Positions 24,818 through 35,716 of a DNA stretch of 64,000 bases are shown here, piece by piece. The translations under genes and the position numbers were made by a program. The stretch spans positions 8,245,497-8,309,496 of the forward strand of contig NC_063198.1 of assembly GCF_017589495.1 (NCBI RefSeq), read 5' to 3'. This stretch comes from Alosa alosa. Taxonomy: Eukaryota; Chordata; Actinopteri; Clupeiformes; Clupeidae. The stretch's first letter is position 1. Each line of letters begins with the position of its first letter. The notes below the pieces were generated by a model that ran no database searches, was not told the DNA's origin, and saw only the letters and a list, made by a program, of their open reading frames with translations.

Positions 24818-25807
24818 AAGGGTGGGGGTTAGTACATCTCTTTATACAGCGGTAGCTGAGACTTCCTCCCCCACCTGTTCTGTGTTCCATCAGCAGCAGT
24901 TATTAATGGGCTCCGAGTCCAGGCTTGAGTGGCCCATTTATAAAAGTCAGCATTTTAATCTCTTCCAATACCAGTAATTCCTTGCTTTTCCTCAGCCCTG
25001 AGAGACCCATATATTCACACAATGACAAGTTGATGTGAAATTGAGAATGCACTGTCCAGTGTTCAGAATCCAGGAACCTGCCCAAAAATAGGTGAAAGAC
25101 GTCTTTCTCTTTCCTTCTCTCTCTCTCTCTTTTTTCCTCCCTCTCTCTTTCTCTCTGCATGTCAGCATCCTTCTGTTCCCCATTTCATAGAGAAGTGACT
25201 TAAAGATACTGTGAGATTGGGTCATTTTTAGATGATAAATTGACCAGAGGCTGTCCTTTGAATTGACAGCAGTGCAATCAGTATGATCAGTGGGATCTGT
25301 AAATACGAGTTCCCTGTCTTCGCCTCAGCTCATGTGATGACTCATATTTCATGACAGTCAAATTTCCTTCTTGGCACAAGTCCCCCCTTCTCTAACAGGC
25401 AATGACTACCATTCCTTTTCTCCCTGAAAGGGATCCAGGTTTAAAAAGCCTGGGTGCTGTGCTATGTTAATTAATCCATATTTCACTTAGCGCGGTGTGC
25501 TCGTGAGCATATTGCGTGCCCCTTGGTGCGTTTCAGCACACAGACCCCCCTCCTGTCGTAAGGCATCTCTCTCTCTCTCTCTCTCTCACCTCAGTTTGCC
25601 GGAGCTACCCCCCCTCACACACACACATACACACATACACACTACCCAACCCCAATTCCCAGGCCATGTGCAGAGCCTTTGAACACCTGAGCAGCCGGCA
25701 GCCAGACGTCCATTCCCCGCAACGACCCCACAGGAGAGCCCACGAGAGTGAGCCGGGGAGAGACAGATGGTGCTGATTGCTCGTGCGCCTACGGAGGGGG
25801 TAAGCGT

Positions 25808-25975
25808 GTGTGTGTGGGTGAGTGTGTGTGTGTGTGAGTGTGAGTGAGTGAGAGAGAAAAAAAACATGTCTGTACTGACAGTGAGCACAGCGCAGTGTTT
25901 ACTCCGGAATCTGACGTGCGCTTGGCTAAGAGGATGAGGCTGAAGCTGAGAGAGGGATGTTAACACTGGCCCCAG

Positions 25976-26027
<52 letters not shown>
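25808..26027. repeat. (GT)n arrays
   Basis: Interrupted GT with GAGTGAGTG near 25808-25852, and a cleaner GT array at 25977-26027. Confidence 0.9.
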
Positions 26028-26028
<1 letters not shown>

Positions 26029-26940
26029 TGAAGCCTGAAACTTCAGTTGATTCAGCGGAGCCTGCCCTGAGGAATGATGGACAATCCGTGAGCTGCAGCA
26101 TCCCATCGCAATTGAGCCCACTCCACTTCAAAAGTTACCATAGAAACACAGAGGGGAGTGCACCCTGAACATTAAACTTAACGTGATTAGGTGTAAGCCG
26201 TATGGCAGAGGGAAAATGACAAGCCTGAACGCATAAATAAGATTTGGTCAGACTTTTGTGAGATTAAGTAGAAAAATAAGGAGAAATGAGCTGCTGGTAT
26301 TTTGCATCTGTGTCCTTGGGGTTGATTTGATGAGCCAACTAGTGCCAGCGCTCATTTTACTGCGTTGAAAACAGAAAGAAAAAAAAGAGAAAAACATACT
26401 GCCATGTTGTGGTCAAACTCTCCCGCCTGGATGTGTGTGTCTGTCGGGCACGGCTCCTAAACGGCCATCACCTGAGCGCCCAGCTGGACGTGCGCCCCAG
26501 GAGCGCGTGTCCACTTCCCACTAAAACCAGCTCAGCGGTCAGTCAATCGGACGCCCCCCATGCTGGGCTCCAGGAAGAGCGGCCAGTTCAGCCAAAAGTA
26601 GGCCTCACGCGCAAACCCTCACATGACAAAAAGGGGCCTTGGGGAAGTAGGACAACGTGCGGACGACAGGCAGACGCCAAACGGCGGTGCCAAACACCAG
26701 TGGCAGGTGCAGGACAATTCAAGGTTGTGTCGCCCGTCTTGGACCACAGGTGTCGCACGGGAATGGCTTATTGGCAGGCGTGTATTCAGCAGGCGCCCGC
26801 TTACACCTCCCCCCAGGAGGCGCACGGGCAGTGTGTGTGAATCCCAACCCCAGATTAGGGGGTAAATAGCAGCATTAAAAGCCTTGTTGGCTAAGGGAAA
26901 ACCATCGCCACTGCCACCGCCGCAAATCAAACAGCATGGA

Positions 26941-27117
26941 GAGGGGGAGAGAGAGAGAGAGAGAGAGAGAGTGGGGGATAGAGGGAGAGGGAGAGAGAGA
27001 GAAATATTTCTCTGTCTCCCATCTAACACATGGCCACTAACAAGCGAAGGTGCTCACCTCTCCTCACAGATGGAAACGTTTTATGGCCGCCCCACCAGCC
27101 CTCTTTCTTCTCAAGAT

Positions 27118-27172
<55 letters not shown>
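26941..27172. repeat. (GA)n array facing a (CT)n array
   Basis: GA-rich 26941-27003 and CT 27120-27172 are inverted complements about 115 bp apart. Confidence 0.92.
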
Positions 27173-27176
<4 letters not shown>

Positions 27177-27337
27177 GCTGACAAAGGAGGCCGTCTGTGC
27201 ATAACAAACTGAGATGCAGTGGTGGCCCCAGAGACTGTTGATGCTAGCTGAAATAATGACGGGTTTCAACGCACAGGGGTAATGCTTTCTGGAGGATCCC
27301 GCTGCAGATGAGCTTCGAATGAGCATCTTCCTTTTGG

Positions 27338-27393
27338 GTGCGTGCATGTGTGTGTGTGTGTCTGTTTGTAGTTGTGTGTGTGTGTCTGTGTGT

Positions 27394-27430
<37 letters not shown>

Positions 27431-27489
27431 TGTGTGTCTGTGTGTCTGTGTGTAGTTGTGTGTGTGTGTGCCTGTGTGTCTGTGTGTAG

Positions 27490-27521
<32 letters not shown>
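27338..27521. repeat. compound (GT)n array downstream of an exon in the transcript
   Basis: GT with recurring GTGTGTAGTTGTGTG and CTGTGTGTCTG blocks. It becomes (CA)n in the ptprt transcript, starting about 30 nt after the donor of the Ig second-half exon. Confidence 0.94.
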
Positions 27522-27549
27522 CAGGGAGACACGTGAGGGAGACACACAC

Positions 27550-27724
27550 CTTTGACGATAAGCTCGGCGTAGTTGGAGACGCCAGAGCCGCCGTCTGAGC
27601 GGATGACGCAGCGGTACTTGCTGACACCCCTCTGCGAGGTGTCCACCACACTGACCGTAGCGGAGAAGCGGCGCTGGTTCACCATCCGGGTCACCATCAG
27701 AGCTGTGTCCTTCCCATTCCACTG
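27550..27724 (-). CDS. ptprt: ptprt exon: second half of the Ig-like domain
   Basis: Encodes 58 codons plus one base: QWNGKDTALMVTRMVNQRRF, then SATVSVVDTSQRGVSKYRCV, then IRSDGGSGVSNYAELIVK. YRCVI holds the second Ig cysteine. RSDGGSGVSNYAELIVK is a near-exact PTPRT signature. The upstream boundary is ambiguous: the acceptor reads TAG-CAG-CAG, so the exon can start at 27727, 27724 or 27721, adding or dropping one glutamine. I chose 27724 because it gives LQQWNG as in the vertebrate protein. The donor is AAAG/gtgtgtgtc, a weak match to gtragt. A (TG)n tract precedes the acceptor and (CA)n follows the donor in transcript sense. Length mod 3 is 1, so skipping would shift the frame. Confidence 0.93.
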
Positions 27725-27738
27725 CTGCTAAGGGGAAA

Positions 27739-27745
27739 ACACACA

Positions 27746-27795
<50 letters not shown>

Positions 27796-27797
27796 TA
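27739..27797. repeat. (CA)n array directly before an exon acceptor in the transcript
   Basis: About 25 CA units on the plus strand, thus (TG)n in the ptprt transcript. The array ends about 15 nt before the acceptor AG. A short TTTTCCCC tract separates it from the splice site. Confidence 0.95.
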
Positions 27798-27881
27798 TAT
27801 GTAAATAGAAATACACATACACACATACGCACATGTAAACAGTAATACATATCTCTGAAAAAAATGAAGAGCCCACTGCAT

Positions 27882-28026
27882 ATTTTTCCAATGCCATCCT
27901 ACGGTTGCTGAGTGACATTCGAATGAGTTGATGGTCATATTCAAATTTGCAGTGCTCTTAATTTTGAATATGACCGTCAACTCATTCGAATGATACTCAG
28001 CAACCGTAGGATGACATCAGAAAAAT
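27882..28026. repeat. foldback element with 64-bp inverted arms
   Basis: The left arm 27882-27945 and the right arm 27963-28026 are reverse complements with about 7 mismatches, separated by a 17-bp loop. The inner 45 bp carry only 3 mismatches. It lies about 160 bp upstream, in transcript sense, of the Ig second-half exon. It could be a palindromic MITE or a hairpin-forming intronic RNA. I see no clear target duplication. Confidence 0.85.
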
Positions 28027-28076
28027 GTTAGTGGTCTGGAGTTGTAGACATGTACAGTGCTGTCAAGTCATCTGAG

Positions 28077-28208
<132 letters not shown>

Positions 28209-28401
28209 CGCATGCATGCATGCATGTGTGACTGAGACTAAGAGCGTCCGACATAAAACACAGGGTTTAATTTGGCTTTACTGTTTATTGTGCTGTGTTG
28301 TGGCAGCGATGTAAGGAGGCTTACAGCTGTGGCCAGAGGAAAATGTTATTTCTCCGACAAGCTGGGCTTTTTCCTCCCTTTCTGCTCCAGAGAGCTCCTT
28401 C

Positions 28402-28404
<3 letters not shown>

Positions 28405-28457
<53 letters not shown>
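28405..28457. repeat. (CA)n microsatellite
   Basis: About 26 perfect CA units. Confidence 0.97.
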
Positions 28458-28459
<2 letters not shown>

Positions 28460-29355
28460 GCATATACCATCCAGTGGATCAGAAATAACACGGCGACATC
28501 AACTCCCTGGGGTAATTTATTTCAGCGTGTACCCCAGGTTTGTACCTCCTGAGTGGCGCAGGGCCATGCTTTCCCATGCAAATGAGTTGAGTGAGAGGCA
28601 AACATCCCCTCCACATACAGCAGCAGCAGATTGGGCCCAGATAATCAGAGACAGGCTGGTCAGCCGAGCGTGTCGGAACACGACCCACCAATCAGACTAC
28701 TGAACGCCACATTATTCGCAGCTTTTCTGCATAATTAATGAGTTAATGTGTACCTACTATATGAACACATAATATTCGGGTGTCAAAGATTTATGAGAAT
28801 AAATATAACTAGTTTACATCCTGGAATGTTTTTTTTTTTATTCTGCAAAAACATCTTTGAAAAGAGATTTAAAAATGTAGCCATGTTTTGCATTATGTAT
28901 ATCCATGTAGCTGTTGGTATTTAGAATTGGAACTGTTGCATCTTGAGTTGTACTTCAAACACAGCATTTGCTCTGAAATAGAAATGCTAATTTCTCAGAA
29001 GGTCAGTGCTCTTGTGTGCAAGACAGCACTTGGCCCGTGACTTTTTTTTACTGTTCTCCTCATCAGTCCCCGCAGCCAAATGGAGCCATTCTACCAAATC
29101 CGCATTAGCAAAAAATGTGGAGAGAGTCAATGGTCAAGGGTCTTAACTAATAGCCTTCGGCCATCATTAATGTGGAGCACTACATGGGACCAAAGATGAT
29201 TCTGATTTGATTCATTTATCTTTGCTTACAGAGGGGGCATGGATCGCTCACTAATGCAGGCAATTCAAACCATTCTGGCACATTAATGGTGCTTCACATT
29301 CCAGCCTGAACACAGCTGTTATCCTTACAAAGTAACAGAAGGACTGCCTTAATAC

Positions 29356-29455
29356 GTGTGTGTGTGTGTGTTTGTGTATGCGCGCGTGTGTATGCGTGTG
29401 TGTGTATGTGTGTCTGTGTGTGCATGTGTGTGTGTGTGTGTGTGTGTGTTTGTGT

Positions 29456-29502
<47 letters not shown>
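29356..29502. repeat. compound (GT)n array
   Basis: GT arrays with GCGCG, TGCATG and TTTGTGTATT interruptions. Confidence 0.94.
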
Positions 29503-29503
<1 letters not shown>

Positions 29504-29709
29504 CAGAAACACAGGTATGAAGGTCTATTTTTATAGATCACACATTCTCTCCTCAATACACACACTAAACACGCAGGGTCATCGACACAAGTGCATGCAT
29601 GCATGAATGACCGTGTGTATGTGTGCGTGTGTGTGTAGGTGTGTGTGCATGCATGGATGAGCTTTTGCACATGCGTGTATATCTGTTGGTGTGAGAGTAA
29701 GGTACGCAC

Positions 29710-29825
29710 CTGTAGCCACAACTTGTCATAATGGGACCACTTGCCCCCGGCGATGCACTGGAAGGTGGCATTCTGGCCTACGTTGACCTCAACGCTCTGC
29801 AGTCGCAGGAAGTGGGGAGCTTTAC
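29710..29825 (-). CDS. ptprt: ptprt exon: first half of the Ig-like domain
   Basis: Encodes 38 codons after a split arginine. It begins KAPHFLRLQSVEVNVGQNAT and continues FQCIAGGKWSHYDKLWLQ. The cysteine in FQCIA is the first Ig-domain cysteine; its partner lies in the next exon (YRCVI). NAT in GQNATF is an N-glycosylation sequon. The acceptor is gctgcacag/GTAAAG and the donor CTACAG/gtgcgt, ending on a codon boundary. APHFLRL and VEVN.GQNATFQC are hallmarks of type IIb receptor phosphatases, and GGKWS.HDKLWLQ-like wording is PTPRT-specific as I remember it. The open frame extends downstream through (CA)n-derived Thr-His codons; that extension is intron. Confidence 0.94.
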
Positions 29826-30569
29826 CTGTGCAGCGCAACAAGCGAGAGCACATGTTAGTCCGATGGCATTTACCAGCGGCGCAGCAGGCTATTAAACAAC
29901 ACAAACCCCCACCGCACTACAAACAGCCCACTGCACACGAGAGCCTTGTGACATTTACCAACACAGGAGAAGCTATCCAGGGAAAAATCATAAAGCACAG
30001 CATCACAACTAAAAGTAAACATAGAGGAATATTTGCATAGGACTATATACGTGTGTTTTATATCTTGTGCAAATTAAATATAGCTTATATGCATCAATAA
30101 AGAGTTTCAGAAAGACTGTGACAAATATGACAAACACAGTTTTTAAAGATGTGATTATTATTTGTGTAGTTTTGCATTAGAGTGGCAAATATGCATGTCA
30201 GCTCGTCTTCTTTGACTTTTCATAATATATTAATTCCAATTTGCAAAGTTTCTGCTGATGGGTTCAAATTATAGAAAGTTTAATGTTTGTGCTCAAGCTA
30301 AATTTAGTGTAAAATCAAACATGGCATTGAAATGGCATTGGCCATCTTTTTTTCATATTTATTTCATTACTCTTGGAAATGGATAGATAACAGCATATTC
30401 ATTGATCATCCCTTTTCAAGACAAGCTTGACATTCATTTCAGACATTCATAACAGAACAACTACGCATGAATTGCTGTCTCGTCGACTGCAAATTTCCCT
30501 TTCTAATCTGATTCTGCGGTTTTTAAGTGCCCCGTCCATAATACTGAACCGTTTCCAAGTCTAGAATTT

Positions 30570-30571
<2 letters not shown>

Positions 30572-30613
<42 letters not shown>
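30572..30613. repeat. (GA)n microsatellite
   Basis: About 20 GA units beside the retrotransposon 3' end. Confidence 0.96.
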
Positions 30614-30615
<2 letters not shown>

Positions 30616-30619
30616 CCAT

Positions 30620-30786
30620 ACTGTATCTTGTATGCACTGTCTGCATTGTCTTTTATATTGTATATCAAAAACTATATATCTGTATTGCTGGAGAGCCACC
30701 AACTGCCGAATCCAAATTCTGTATTTGTGCAAACATATTTGGCCATTACAGTAAAGCACAATTCTGATTCTGATTCTGCTTCTAGA
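30620..30786 (+). mobile_element. 3' end of a non-LTR retrotransposon
   Basis: The stretch ends in an ATTCTGATTCTGATTCTG tandem tail after CCAACTGCCGAATCCAAATT and a GTAAAGCACAAT phrase. That arrangement resembles the 3' end of truncated fish LINEs. No coding part remains. It lies in antisense orientation to ptprt. Confidence 0.5.
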
Positions 30787-31138
30787 AACAGTAGAATGTC
30801 CAACTGGGACACGAGTCGCCTCACTGGAGCAGTAACTTGAGGTAACTCCCTTCTGTCAGGGCCAAATGATGAGAGGGCCCTGGGTCTCTCCGCTCTCTGC
30901 CCTGCAATCTGTCTCTCTCTCGGCCCCCTCAGCCTCACACATGGCTCCCTCCGCCCTGCCAGCAGAGCCAGCGACAGGCTGGGGCCAGCCTACTTTTTAT
31001 TCTTGGGATTTTTCTGTACTTTATTTATTTATTTATTTGTTTTTATTTGTTGAACGACACGCCAGGAGTGGCGGAGCAACTGCTTGGGTGAGTGAGAAAG
31101 GCAGGAGTCATGTCACGGGCACGGGAGTGGTCACTCAC

Positions 31139-31220
31139 GGCAGGGGTGGGCTAGCACTCGCACTTCATCCACCGCCAGGTATCCAGGGTGGCCCTGCACC
31201 GACACCGCCTCGAATATCAC
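31139..31220 (-). CDS. ptprt: ptprt exon: C-terminal end of the MAM domain
   Basis: A short 82-bp exon encoding 27 codons plus one base: VIFEAVSVQGHPGYLAVDEV followed by RVLAHPC. The final cysteine is the fourth conserved MAM cysteine and should pair with the one in THCIDF. The HPGYLAVDEVRVLAHPC stretch is close to PTPRT and clearly different from PTPRK. The acceptor is ctctctcag/GTGATATTC and the donor CCCTGCC/gtgagtg. The split arginine codon (C/GT) is completed by the exon at 29825. The polypyrimidine tract of the acceptor is itself a CT microsatellite (GA on the plus strand, 31222-31241). The exon is too short to stand out as an open frame and was recognised by family pattern plus phase agreement with both neighbours. 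Confidence 0.93.
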
Positions 31221-31221
31221 C

Positions 31222-31345
31222 TGAGAGAGAGAGAGAGAGATAGAGAGGGGCGGAGAGGAAAGGAGAGACGGAGAGAGAGAGAAAGAAGAGAGAGAGGGGA
31301 TGGGGGATAGAGAACGGGAGGGATGGATTATGAGGGAGAGAGAGA
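31222..31345. repeat. GA-rich tract forming the exon polypyrimidine tract
   Basis: Starts directly at the acceptor of the MAM-end exon. In transcript sense it is CTCTCT...CTCAG. Confidence 0.92.
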
Positions 31346-31580
31346 AAAAAAAAGGGATATTTGAAACCGGTATTTGCGTAAACACCTTGTCTGACCTCGT
31401 GTCCACAGGTTTTGTCTCTCGGCAGTGGAGGCACCTGTTTGGACGTGGCTAATGTGATTAGAGAATTTGATCACCTCCCCATGAAATTCACTTATCTCTG
31501 ATTCTTCTCATCCCTGTCCTCACAAAGTGCTCACCTATACACACACGGTCGGAGAACACACTCTTCCTGTTGATTTTTTA

Positions 31581-31587
<7 letters not shown>

Positions 31588-31627
<40 letters not shown>

Positions 31628-31641
31628 CACACACACACACA
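31588..31641. repeat. (CA)n microsatellite
   Basis: About 26 CA units with one TGCA interruption. Confidence 0.95.
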
Positions 31642-32647
31642 AACAATACACAATACACAGACATCAAGGGACGTGGAGTTGGCTGCGTTTAGATCTGCGA
31701 GGATCAAGACAGCCAGTTAGCGTTGCCAGAGTGCATATTAATGTTTGCTGACTCACTGCGTAAACAGAAGGTTGTCGTGGGGAGGAAAGCCACTCTTCAC
31801 TTTGGGGGGAGCAGATCGTAATTAAAGGTTGTGCAAGGTCCCATGAAATTGTCCTCAGTTTACACACGCATAAAGACAGAAACTCACACACTTTCTCTCT
31901 CTCACACACACACACACCTCACAGTCCCATGCAGTGCACAGGTACTGTAAACACACACACACATGGCAGACTGGCATGACTGCTTGCCACTGAGGATGTG
32001 CCATGTGGTAGGGACATGTGCGTCCCCGAGTGTGCCATGCCGTGGGATGCCAACCTGGGCCCGGAGTGCCTGGGCACACGAGGGGCAAGGGGAGGGGCAT
32101 GCCCGGGGTGACCTTCACCCCCCCTCTGGCCTCTGCTTCATCGACATCTGCGCATGGCGGCCCCCGCTCTGACAGTTACCGTGACGGCAGAACGCTTCTG
32201 GTGCATGTAGACCAACAGAACGGAGTAACCACATCCAGAAGCACACTCAGACACGAGGAGTGTTAAATATTCATCGGAACCTAGAGTGTACTTACCACAT
32301 GGGCATGTTCGGTTGTGTTAAACATATGGCTTCCCAGAGGCTATTGGCGAACCGCTACTAACACCTAATTCACTTTCAGTTAAGCTCAGCTCATTAATGT
32401 ATGTTTACTTTTGCGTGATTTCATTCATTTAAGTGTAACTTAATTTTATATACCTTGCCAGGAAAGCAAATATTTCATATATTTCATAAACCCAAAGAAA
32501 TCACACTGAGACACGCACATGGATTACAGACTACTTACTGAGGCATTTATATTGGTGCTGTTTTGGTTTGCTATTTCCCTTCCAACTGATGCGAAGTGCG
32601 CTGCAGGTATATGCAGTACAAATAATAATCCTCCTTGCCTCAGCCAG

Positions 32648-32678
<31 letters not shown>

Positions 32679-34460
32679 GTCCCTCTCTTCCTTTGTCTAA
32701 AAATGAAATGACCCTCTACTCCCCAGGTGTTAGTTAGACAGAGAGCCATGAAGGGTTGATTGGTTTAAAAATCAAAGGGAGGCAAAGACATCAAAGAGCA
32801 TGGTTATGTTCAACACAATCACCACCTTGCCACTTCCCCCGTCGTAATAACGGTGTGACAGCGGCAAACGTGAGTGACGCACTGCCGTCATTATTGTGAT
32901 TATCAGCAAGTAGTGCCAAGGGCTGCACTGAACTGACATGCCATTCGGACAGTGGTGATGATTCACACATCGACAACTACGAGAAGAATGGTGGTGATAG
33001 TGAACCCCTTTTGGAAAAAAAATGGCCATCAAATGTGCGAGGGTCAATCCACAGCACCAAATTTGCACTTTCCTTCACTGGCTATTACGGCTAGACTCCA
33101 TCTGTCATTATGGCGTTACATGGTCACCTCTTCCAAAGTAAACGTGTTCTCTTTTCAGGGCAGTTGTCTGTCATAACAGGCAAACTAAATCTGAGTAACA
33201 GCAGCCAAAAGGAACATCATATAGCTGGCCTCTGTGTGAGGCACTTTGGGGCAACGGGAGGTTAAGCAGTCTTCAGGCTCCACAGTCGTCTGCGGTGCTA
33301 AAGCCTGAAAAATCAAATTTCACAAGCCTGTCACATCAAATTTCCATCCAGAAAATGAAGTCTTAGTGAGCTTGAAAGGAAGCTGTTCCAAACAGTTGTT
33401 GAAAGTTTGTTGTTTTCTTGACTGTGTGAGTGTTTTGCCACAGGTCCTAAGAAGAGCTTTAAGTGGATAAATAGAAACAACAAACAGCAGAATGGAATAG
33501 TGGAAAACTGCTGAATTTGATCCAGACATTTATTTGATAAAATTGGGCACTTATCTGTCTTGCCACCACCTCTATTCAAACCTCCTGCTCTAATCAAGCA
33601 CACAGTGGGGCGCTCTCTGTCCTTTAATAGCCCACAGTCAGACTCTTCTGTAGACATCAAAACCTGATATTTAACAGCCAACTGATTAAGTTAAATTTAA
33701 TTCAGTTCAGGAGGTTTTTTGTTCAATCTTTTTTTTTGCAACCTATTATTAAATATTTTATAATGAAAGGCATGTGGTAGCAACTGAAAGCCAGCTGTAG
33801 TGCTCTATGTGTCTGTATGTGTTGAACACATACTTCTCTGCATAAGAGCAAATATTTGTATGAGATTAGTATGTGAGTAAGTGTTTATTTATCCGTTGAA
33901 TGATATTGGAAAATATAATTTTGCTGATTGACACATTTTATCATTTCATCTGTTTTAAAAGGATTGTGAATGGAGACATATTAACATATGTTGAAAGTGA
34001 AACAGCAAGGGACTTGAGCATCAAGCTGTGTATATCTGAGAGTGTGAAAGACCCGGACACATTTTAAATGAAGTATAAAACGAGGACTGAAATTATGTCT
34101 CAAAGGTTATTTGATGTGCACTTTTCTGATGCAAGATTATGCCGGTGATTGCGAGGATAATTGTACTTGGGTGACTAAGGCACTGGTCTGATGTCCATTC
34201 TGAGGGCTTGCCGACTGGAAATACTCATTTCGGCCCATTTAGGGCAAATTGGCTGAGAGCTGTGGTGCCGAAGGTTTCCTAGGAGTGTTGTGAAGCCCAA
34301 ATGACGGCTCTAAGAAAATTAGAGGTCTGCTTGGATTCTGGCACCAAACCTCATTACCATTTTAATGCCATGGTTCTCTTGAAAAGTGTGTTCACTAAGT
34401 GAAAAACAGCAGCAAGCACATATCTGGAAATAGACAGTCTTCTCAGAGTGGGAGAATTGT

Positions 34461-34635
34461 AATATTTATGTGTTAATGTTACATGTGTTTTAACATGCTG
34501 GTGTCACAGGTGAAAGTGATGTTTTTTATAACTATAACTATGACCTACTAATCTCATACAAATATTTATGTGTTAATGTTACATGTGTTTTAACATGCTG
34601 GTGTCACAGGTGAAAGTGATGTTTTTCATAACTAT
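34461..34635. repeat. tandem duplication with 100-bp period
   Basis: Bases 34461-34535 recur at 34561-34635 with one mismatch over about 75 bp, separated by 25 bp of unrelated sequence. Confidence 0.96.
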
Positions 34636-35716
34636 GTCTCCCCTCTACCATGTAGTTTGACAGTTTCGAGTATTTTTCATGCCATATATAATTTTGTTGA
34701 TCTTTCACGTTGGCATTCACTCTGTAAAAGCCAACATATAATAATGATTCAAACATGGCTAGCGCTGAAGATTATTATTATTGTGCGACATATGATAAAC
34801 AGCTTCATTTGACAGATCTTGTGTTTACTGTTTACTTATTGAGTACCGTGCAGTAACATCTTGGGGCATCTAAATTCATACAGAGACATCCAGCCTCAGC
34901 CATCTTATCTGCCTTCTTCCTGTCTCACTAGCGTAACAAAATGACTGTCCTCACCCACTAGTATGCCTATACTGCATGACCCATTGTTTATCATCGCTGT
35001 AGAGAATTGCTGATGGACAGAAAACAGCCCGGACTAATTGCCTGTCCTCCGCCTACTTCAATAACACAGCAAACGATGCGTCTTGGCCAGGTTGTGTATG
35101 AACACACTGGCTCCAAATACGCATTAAATGATAAAATGATTTTTATCACTTGATGTCAAGGACAGCCGCTGCTAGCCGCTGCTATATTCAACTGTCAACT
35201 GTTCACACAAAGGCATTTACATACAATGTTCTAACACTTGCATGTATTTATTGAAGTCGTGAAATATCTCCTATCTGTTGGACCACATGTAATGTTGTAA
35301 ACACTGTCATATTGAAATATTAAACAACTGGCTTGTTTAACCACTCTGAATAGTTTCCAATACAAATACACTACTGGTCAAAAGTGAAGGCTATTTTTTT
35401 CCGTCTTATGCACTAGATTGTTTTGACTTGAGCGTGCCACATATTCCAAGGAAGAATACATTTGAATAGATGAATCAAGGTTGTAACCTTGTCTGAACAT
35501 AAATGCCACTGAGTTGGCAGTAATTGATCCGCAGTCGGTCACTGAGCTGACCTTTTATACTGAATAATAACTCGCATATTCGGGAACATTCAGTATCTGT
35601 TCATGTCACATTATCCATGCTTTGTGGTTGTTGTGGATAAACACAAGGCGTAACAGGTCAATTGTTTCATTATCTCATGACATGGCTGCGAGCCTAACAA
35701 CGCAGGAGGTGCGTAC

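Larger units (their letters stand above)
15688..27549 (-). other. ptprt: ptprt intron between the Ig second-half exon and the FN3 exon
   Basis: About 11.9 kb. It holds many microsatellites, minisatellites at 19565-19755 (50-bp unit) and 23011-23484 (18-bp unit), and a CpG-dense patch around 20700-20940. The intervals 15700-16250, 16880-17600, 18400-19240, 21640-22800, 23490-24070 and 26030-26930 show no gene I can support. The open frames there are unsupported by family likeness or by splice phase. A short ACTTG-type tandem lies at 15769-15784 near the FN3 exon acceptor. Confidence 0.75.
29826..31138 (-). other. ptprt: ptprt intron between the MAM end and the Ig domain
   Basis: About 1.3 kb, phase 1. 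It carries a (GA)n tract (30572-30613) followed by a plus-strand retrotransposon 3' end (about 30620-30786). The part 29900-30560 is AT-rich unique sequence. An ATTT tandem lies at 31019-31042. I see no gene. Confidence 0.8.
31221..35716 (-). other. ptprt: ptprt intron between the main MAM exon and the MAM-end exon
   Basis: About 4.5 kb, phase 0. It contains GA-rich DNA next to the exon (31222-31345), (CA)n at 31588-31641, a CT run at 32656-32679 and a 100-bp-period tandem duplication (34461-34635). The remainder, notably 32760-34440 and 34640-35700, is mostly AT-rich and low in simple repeats, with no gene visible. Confidence 0.8.

Noticed and set aside
26409..26840. 143-codon plus-strand open frame in GC-rich DNA
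   Set aside because: No family likeness; overlapping frames are equally open, as expected from composition.
27111..27980. 289-codon minus-strand open frame
   Set aside because: It reads in another frame through the Ig second-half exon and Thr-His/Cys-Val codons from CA arrays. Only the exon at 27550-27724 in the PTPRT frame is real.
29251..29904. 217-codon minus-strand open frame
   Set aside because: Reads through the real Ig exon into Thr-His codons from a CA array and intron; the splice sites bound the true exon.
35368..35400. Tc1/mariner-like phrase ACACTACTGGTCAAAAG
   Set aside because: Too short and without a matching inverted end to support an element.
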